Positions 58,436-64,000 of a stretch of 64,000 bases of DNA are shown here, piece by piece (the stretch's first letter is position 1; every line of letters begins with the position of its first letter). A model generated the notes under the pieces. The model had not been told where the DNA came from, did not search any database, and worked only from the letters and a program-made list of their open reading frames with translations. Made by a program: the position numbers and the translations under genes. Origin of the DNA: Prunella strophiata. Lineage: Eukaryota; Chordata; Aves; Passeriformes; Prunellidae. The stretch spans positions 1,389,001 to 1,453,000 of the forward strand of contig JAZBQD010000014.1 in NCBI GenBank assembly GCA_036583965.1, written 5' to 3'.

Positions 58436-61400
58436 TACCCTTACCTGGCAGAATACTGCTTCAATTCAAGCTTATTTCGAGCTCTTTAGGTATAATTTTT
58501 TGCCTTGATCAATAGAAGAAAATAAAAACTGAAGAGGAACAGAAGAATTCTCCGCTGATTTCCATTTCAATATAAAAACATTTAGTAGCTAAATAATCTA
58601 TTCCATCTTGAGACTGCTGTGAGCACTCGCTGGTGTATACAATTTCTTCCTTAAAGTCTGTGGAAATGTTGAACTATGTGTCTTAATATAGTTTCTTATA
58701 TTTTAGTGAAAAGGCAGCTGTAGATGTCATCATGACTATGGACTTTTATAGTGCTGTAAAAATTCAGTGTCATCATAAATTCGTGCTGCTGAAAATGTCG
58801 GCATTTATGGCAACTTCTACAAGGGCATATTTTAGAATTATATTAAAACTTTATGCAGCAACTTTTATTTAGTTAAAAAAGTAAGATTATAAAGCCAAAC
58901 ATTTACTCTAATTTTAGAACAAAGAGGCGTGACAAATAGTTTATTAAAAAGAGAGAAAAATGAAAAGGGTTTGTAAAGCAGATCAGTCAGACTCTCAAAA
59001 CAGGACTTTTGAATCCTGTTTATCTGAAACCACGTAATTGAGGCAAAAAATAATATTCACATACATTGTCCTTAACATAGATTGCATATCATTTGGTCAT
59101 GTATCAAATGTAGACAAAATATGTAGTACAACACTATTTTAAGGGCTCAGCATCTCTTATGTGATCAGCCCTGAAAAATCCTTAGTTTTACCTGGTTTTT
59201 AGGACTTCTGACGTAAGGGAACTTAATTATTTCTGGTAAGATCTTAAATGTGCTAAAATTTGAGCTGTGATGCTGCAGTCCTTTGGGAATTTCGCTGAAA
59301 GGAACTGCATGGACCCAAATTAGGATAACCCTGCACACTGAAACTTCCCATCCAGGGACAGTTGCTTGAGAAGCTCCTGATCCAGATCTCTTCTACTAAG
59401 TTAAACCATTGATCTCAGATTATTTCACAGAAACTAGCCAAAAGATAATGTGACAGAAGTGGGGGAAGGTAAATTGCCTTTGGGTTTGCTTTTTTTTTTT
59501 TTTTTTTCCTCATTGAAGATACTCAGGAAGTATCAACTAACTTTTCCTGAGTTTCCATCAACTTTCATTGAAGCAGCTTCAGAGGCTGTTGTACCTCAGA
59601 GAACAAAATATATTGAGTATTCCCTCAAAACAGTGACATTTATGTTTCAGCAGAGCTTTAGGGACTGAGTTTAGGGACTGAGCATATTCCTACTGAAGTC
59701 AGTGAGACAGCCCTATTAATTTCCTTGCAGCAATAGCTGACACTAATTCTGGAAAGAACTGAATCAAAGACTTGAACTTTTATACTAATGCAGATGTAAA
59801 ATGAATTTTATGACCCCTATGCTCAGATTTGCCTAAATTTTATATATAGGGACAGTCTTTCTCTAAGTTTAATTGCAGTTTTACTTATGTATCTCTACAG
59901 TTTTCCATGCACACTTCTCCAGCATGTTTGATTCTGGTCTCAGGCTAATGAAAAACAGCCCCAAAATCAGAGTCTCTCTGAAGGAACAGCTAAATAGTTG
60001 CAGCAAGAGAATATGAAAGAGATGACAAATATATATCAAATAGTCTTCTTTCTCTAGGGGTTATCCACAAAGTTGCCTTGCCAATAATTTCAAAGGCTGG
60101 GAATGTGGAACAATACTTAGTTGGCTTAATATCTTCGATATTTTTTTAACTGTGATGTGGAGTAGTAAAACGCAATGAAGAGGACTTTTTTCTCTTACAG
60201 TTGTCAAAATTTGAGATCATTTTTAAGCAAAGGAACAAAAAGACACATATGCTTGACACAGAAAAAAATGTCTGTTTGCATCTAATAAATTATAGAAAAG
60301 TTCAAAGACAGCTTAACCTTGTAAAAATGTTACCTCTGTAATGCTGCCAAGATCAGTGGCTGTACGAATTATTACTTTGACAAGCACATATGACTTTTTT
60401 CAGATTTTATCAAACTTATGCATTTGTTAATTGGTGATTTTCATATGCTGGTTATTTCATAAATTGATGAGTCATTTCCTCTTTCATTCAAAACCCCAGC
60501 TTTTAAAAACCTCATGCATTTTTCTGCCCTCAGAATCATAACATTCAGCTCAGGCATTATTTGGTGAATATTCCAGATTCAATGCATCCCAAATGAGAAT
60601 TTATTGGAAAACAATAACAATTATTTTATGTTCAATGTCTAACATGAAATATAGGACCATGGCTCTCTGTTAAGGTTGGTCTTCCCATTGTAGCAAACAG
60701 GATGAAATTATTTTCAGAAACAGAACTGGGGTCCACATAGATAAAAAATAATCTTTGCAAGAGTGGACAATATGTTTTGAAGTTAAACTGATAGAGTAGG
60801 TAATAATGATAAAAGCCATTTTCCTCATTCTTGGTAGAGAGATTATTTTTAGACCATGTTTAAACTTTCACCTGATATCCTATTTATCAGTGTGATCTAT
60901 TTATCCTAGATACCTTGCTCACCTTACCCATGGATCCATGTGAATATTTGGCTTCATATGACAATGGATTTTGAAAGAAACTTTTGCCATTCATTAAACA
61001 TCCCACTTGCCTGGGTTTGAAAATTCACCTCTTCTGCATTTTGAAAATGTATTTACCTCTTCTGCTGAAAGAGAAAAGCTTCTCAGCTGCATGGTGAGGC
61101 ACATAAGGCATCACTCCTATTTTTTGAAAAGCTTCTCCCTTTATTAGCTATATGAAATGCAAAGATATAGGAGCATGTAAACCAATAATAGCTATTCAGT
61201 CTAAACTCTAAGGATAACTTACTATGGGCACTGGAGGCTGAGATAGGATGTTGATATTTGCATACATACAGTATATGGAGAACTGTTCTGTTTTATGGAG
61301 CAGCAATCATATTTAGTTTAATGTCTTATAAGTCCCATAAAATGGCATTAAGAAATTTTGCTATTTGGCTGGTGAACAATCTAAGCAGTGGTGTTAACTC

Positions 61401-62113
61401 ATCATAACACCCTTACTCTGAAAGCTCAAGCCTCATAAAATTTGGGATATAAATATGCCAGCTCAACTAAACGAGATCAGAGATCTTGCATATATTCTTT
61501 CATAGGGTGGCATCCAAAAATCTACTGTTCACCTAAATCTTTTAAGAATTTCGACTATTTTTAGGCTGCTGGGGAGTCTTAATCTCAGAAAAATCACACT
61601 CTTGCCCTTTTGTTTCTAGACATATCCAGTCACTCAGCAGACAACCCAGCAGGTTTTGGACATCACCTCAGTGCTGGTAGATGTGACATGACCTCTGAGA
61701 GTCCTGTGCTCTTGAAATGGCAGATAAGTAACAGGAAGCATTCCTAGGTAATCTAAAATGATATTAGATGATTTCTGGAGTGGAGGAGCTAAAGCACAAG
61801 GTAATGACAATAATACAACTGCAACAGCACATTAATCACTTTTCTTTTCTTTTTAAAGGAAGATGATTAATGTTTGAGATTCCCTTTAATTTTTACTTGA
61901 AGATTTAAGGCTGACCTGACATAAACCTGAATAGTGTCTGATGATGCTAATCATGAGCTCTGCCAACCCAAAATAACAGCAACTTGAGTTTAGGATTCTT
62001 TTGTATGCTCATTGTTCATCTCTGTTTTGATTTGTGTCCTTCTCCTGATACATTAGGCTCTTCCAGGTGGCAGCAGGCAGAGTTACAAATGTTCCTTAGC
62101 AAGGACACACATT
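58436..62113. other. Unique AT-rich stretch, no gene seen
   Basis: Contains a T18 run at 59490-59507 and a 33-base-period partial repeat (TTGAAAAT ... CCTCTTCTGC) near 61018-61070. Apart from the candidate block 58680-58870, nothing stands out. Confidence 0.5.
58680..58870. promoter_or_regulatory. Possible conserved noncoding block (tentative)
   Basis: High-complexity sequence with ATGTCATCATGAC, GTGTCATCATAAATTCGTGC and AAAATGTCGGCATTTATGGC and no simple repeat. Two CpGs are kept. The appearance suggests constraint, but this was not tested. Confidence 0.28.
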
Positions 62114-62713
62114 TTGCTCCTGGCTAGGCTGATAACCTATATTTGCAGAGTGAAGGAGGCTCTCTCTAAGCCTGAATGCACTGGCCTTTCAGTCCTGCAC
62201 CAAAACTCCATCTGGGCTGTGCTTTCTAGTCAAACTCCTCCCACCCTCTTTATGGTGGATGTCGACTCCATATGGGTCTCCTCTGAATTTTTCTGCAGTT
62301 TCACAGAAGATGGGCAGAGGTGGTATCCAAGAAATCATTCACCCATGGTGACAATTTGCCAGAATCTGATAGTAACCTTCTGGCAAATCTGTGATTTTAT
62401 GCAGGAAGTGCTCCTCACTTGGGGACACACACTTAGCTCACCCAAAATGTCTTCTTTGTGTTTCATGGAAGCTAAAGGTGGAGATGCAGGGAAGTCAGCT
62501 GAGTCTGCTGTGCATCACTTTGTGGTCTGTAGATTGAACTCCTTAATGACATTCTCATTAAAAGTTCCTGCTGCCAAATGCTGTTTGCTTTTTGCCTTTG
62601 GAACTGTCTGCATTGACAATGAGAGACTCATCTTGAAAGTTATCTGCATTTATACAGGTTGTGCCTTTGTGTGTGATGGGGCCTTGGAGTTCCATCTAGG
62701 TTTTGTTCTCTGA
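62114..62713 (+). other. Unassigned 199-codon open frame, doubtful
   Basis: Apart from the ATTT array this is the longest ATG-to-stop frame in the window. The predicted product starts MLLARLITYICRVKE and ends LEFHLGFVL. I see no signal peptide, repeated motif, zinc-binding pattern or domain that I recognise. Cysteine and tryptophan are scattered. The region is somewhat GC-richer than its surroundings, which lowers stop-codon frequency, and an 11-base hairpin lies within it (62354-62388). It could be chance, the remnant of an unknown retrocopy, or a single-exon gene. Chance is most likely. Confidence 0.12.
62354..62388. repeat. Short hairpin with 11-base arms
   Basis: ATTTGCCAGAA at 62354-62364 is exactly complementary to TTCTGGCAAAT at 62378-62388, with a 13-base loop. 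Mixed composition makes it less trivial than the AT-only palindromes. No promoter or terminator context is evident. Confidence 0.9.
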
Positions 62714-64000
62714 AATTGTTTCTAAGATCACAAAAAATATTTTGGATTAAAATTTTCAATCTGCATGGCAAGTTTTCTTTTGGTGCTGCTTAGACAAAAA
62801 AAAAAAAAAAATCTGGTTTCAATAAGCTTCATTAATTTATCAAGAATTCAAATTGCTTTTAAAATTAGACATATGCAGACTAATTCAGATTAATATTTTA
62901 ATACCAGCTAAAAGTTCATGGCTTTTCTGGAGATTTTAAGAGGCTGAGTAATTTTATTCATGTGTCTTCTCTAGTGCTTTCTATTAGGAGAAACAAGAAA
63001 GAAGGGTTGTTTTCCCAGTATTTCCAGTGCTTATGGGAGTACCAAAAGTCTCATTTCAAAAGTGTGGACTTTCATGTCATCATTTTTTTTTCCTGGAAAC
63101 CTGCACTAAGTTAATCCCAACTCAACAGTATTTTAGACATTCAGATAAATTTTAAATAAGCCTCTACACTTCTGGTGATCATTCAAACAGTCTCTCAACC
63201 TTTTGTGGTTCACCCATCACCAGTTAATATCACATTAAAAACTGACAAATAATGTTGCATTTCATTGTGACTTGTACAAGCTAGGTAACCTGCCCATTAA
63301 TTATCTGCTGCTTCTCACTTAGCATCATTCTCTTCCCATAATAATAAAAGGACTTAAAGATTGGAAGCAGCTAAAATTGGTTTTTTTATTAGTAGACAAC
63401 TGAGTCTTCATCATACTCTGTAACCTGGAGGAATAGAAAAGCATTTTGATTATACACTGTGAAAAATTTATTTAATTCATGAAAATAAAATACCTTTACA
63501 AAGCAGTAAATTCATCTAAAGTGAGTCGATTTTTTTCCCTCAAAAAATACCCTTTCCTGCAACAAATACACTCTACAGGATTTTCTTTTTTTACTTCAGT
63601 TAAAATCATTTTATATAAAAGAAGAAAATAAAGTGATTTCTTTTGCTTCTCTTTCCCAAAAGCATAAACTTTTTTTGGCTTTCAACAGCCAAAACCATTG
63701 TATAATGTTCTTCCCTGGGAATTAAAAATATTTTCATTTACCAAAAGCATTTCCAGAGCTCATCTTCACTGGGAAGAAGATGGTGAGATTTTGGCTTCTG
63801 TAATGGCACTGCACAAGGAAGATGGACTCACAAGCTACCTACTGTGAAACACTCCTTCTTCAAAGTAAGTGTTTTTCATATTTTTATCAAAGACAAAGGC
63901 ACTTGAGATGAAAGATCTTATTCTCTTCTGTTGCTCCATAGACTCACTGGCACAAGCACAAAGCAGTTGCAACATGATACTAAATGTGAATTGTGTAATT
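62714..64000. other. Unique AT-rich stretch, no gene seen
   Basis: Contains an A16 run at 62796-62811. A good-looking splice donor string (CAAAGTAAGTG) lies at 63858-63868, but no recognisable coding sequence precedes it. Nothing else was identified up to the window end. Confidence 0.5.

Noticed and set aside
63781..63870. Possible exon end with donor-like CAAAGTAAGTG
   Set aside because: A good donor motif alone is common by chance. The preceding sequence has no convincing acceptor or recognisable reading frame.

Overview
The window looks like vertebrate, and most likely bird, nuclear DNA. It is AT-rich and short of CpG. Its only abundant recognisable repeats are CR1-type LINE fragments whose 3' ends carry the tail motif related to ATTCTATG, and there is no sign of Alu, L1 or other mammalian repeats. 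One probable solo LTR of avian endogenous-retrovirus type is present. A passerine is plausible from the style of the CR1 copies, but that is a guess. Turtles and crocodilians also carry CR1 and are not formally excluded.

I found no protein-coding gene, tRNA, rRNA, snRNA or CRISPR array that I can support. Most long reading frames run through low-complexity tracts, decayed CR1 or locally GC-richer stretches. The window is best read as a gene desert or the inside of a very large intron.

Layout. 1-5.5 kb: unique DNA holding two copies of one unrecognised repeat in opposite orientation (about 2640-2828 and 4792-4990), then a strongly palindromic AT block (5190-5443). 5.5-14.3 kb: mostly unique DNA with decayed CR1 pieces (7348-7530, 9369-9545), a spaced 82-bp duplication (12449 and 13227) and a GC-richer patch near 14 kb. 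14-31 kb: unique DNA with long A/T homopolymers and one clear CR1 3' end (26136-26420). 31471-32478: a perfect, uninterrupted (ATTT)252 array, the most striking object here. 32.5-44.5 kb: unique DNA, two plus-strand CR1 tails, a two-copy tandem duplication of about 190 bp (37331-37717), and a CR1 with 3' part and endonuclease part but no reverse transcriptase (39243-39800). 44.5-49.6 kb: a candidate conserved noncoding block (44990-45620) and the LTR (49146-49562). 49.6-64 kb: a (CA)n microsatellite, an A-rich tract, a G/T tract able to form G-quadruplexes (56610-56730), a second CR1 lacking its reverse transcriptase (57668-58435), and unique DNA to the end.

No functional gene system was found. 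The main second-look items are the ATTT expansion, the inverted and tandem duplications of unrecognised sequence, the two CR1 copies with the same internal loss, the LTR, the quadruplex tract and a few blocks that may be conserved regulatory DNA. All repeat families were recognised by eye from memory of consensus features, and no search was run.
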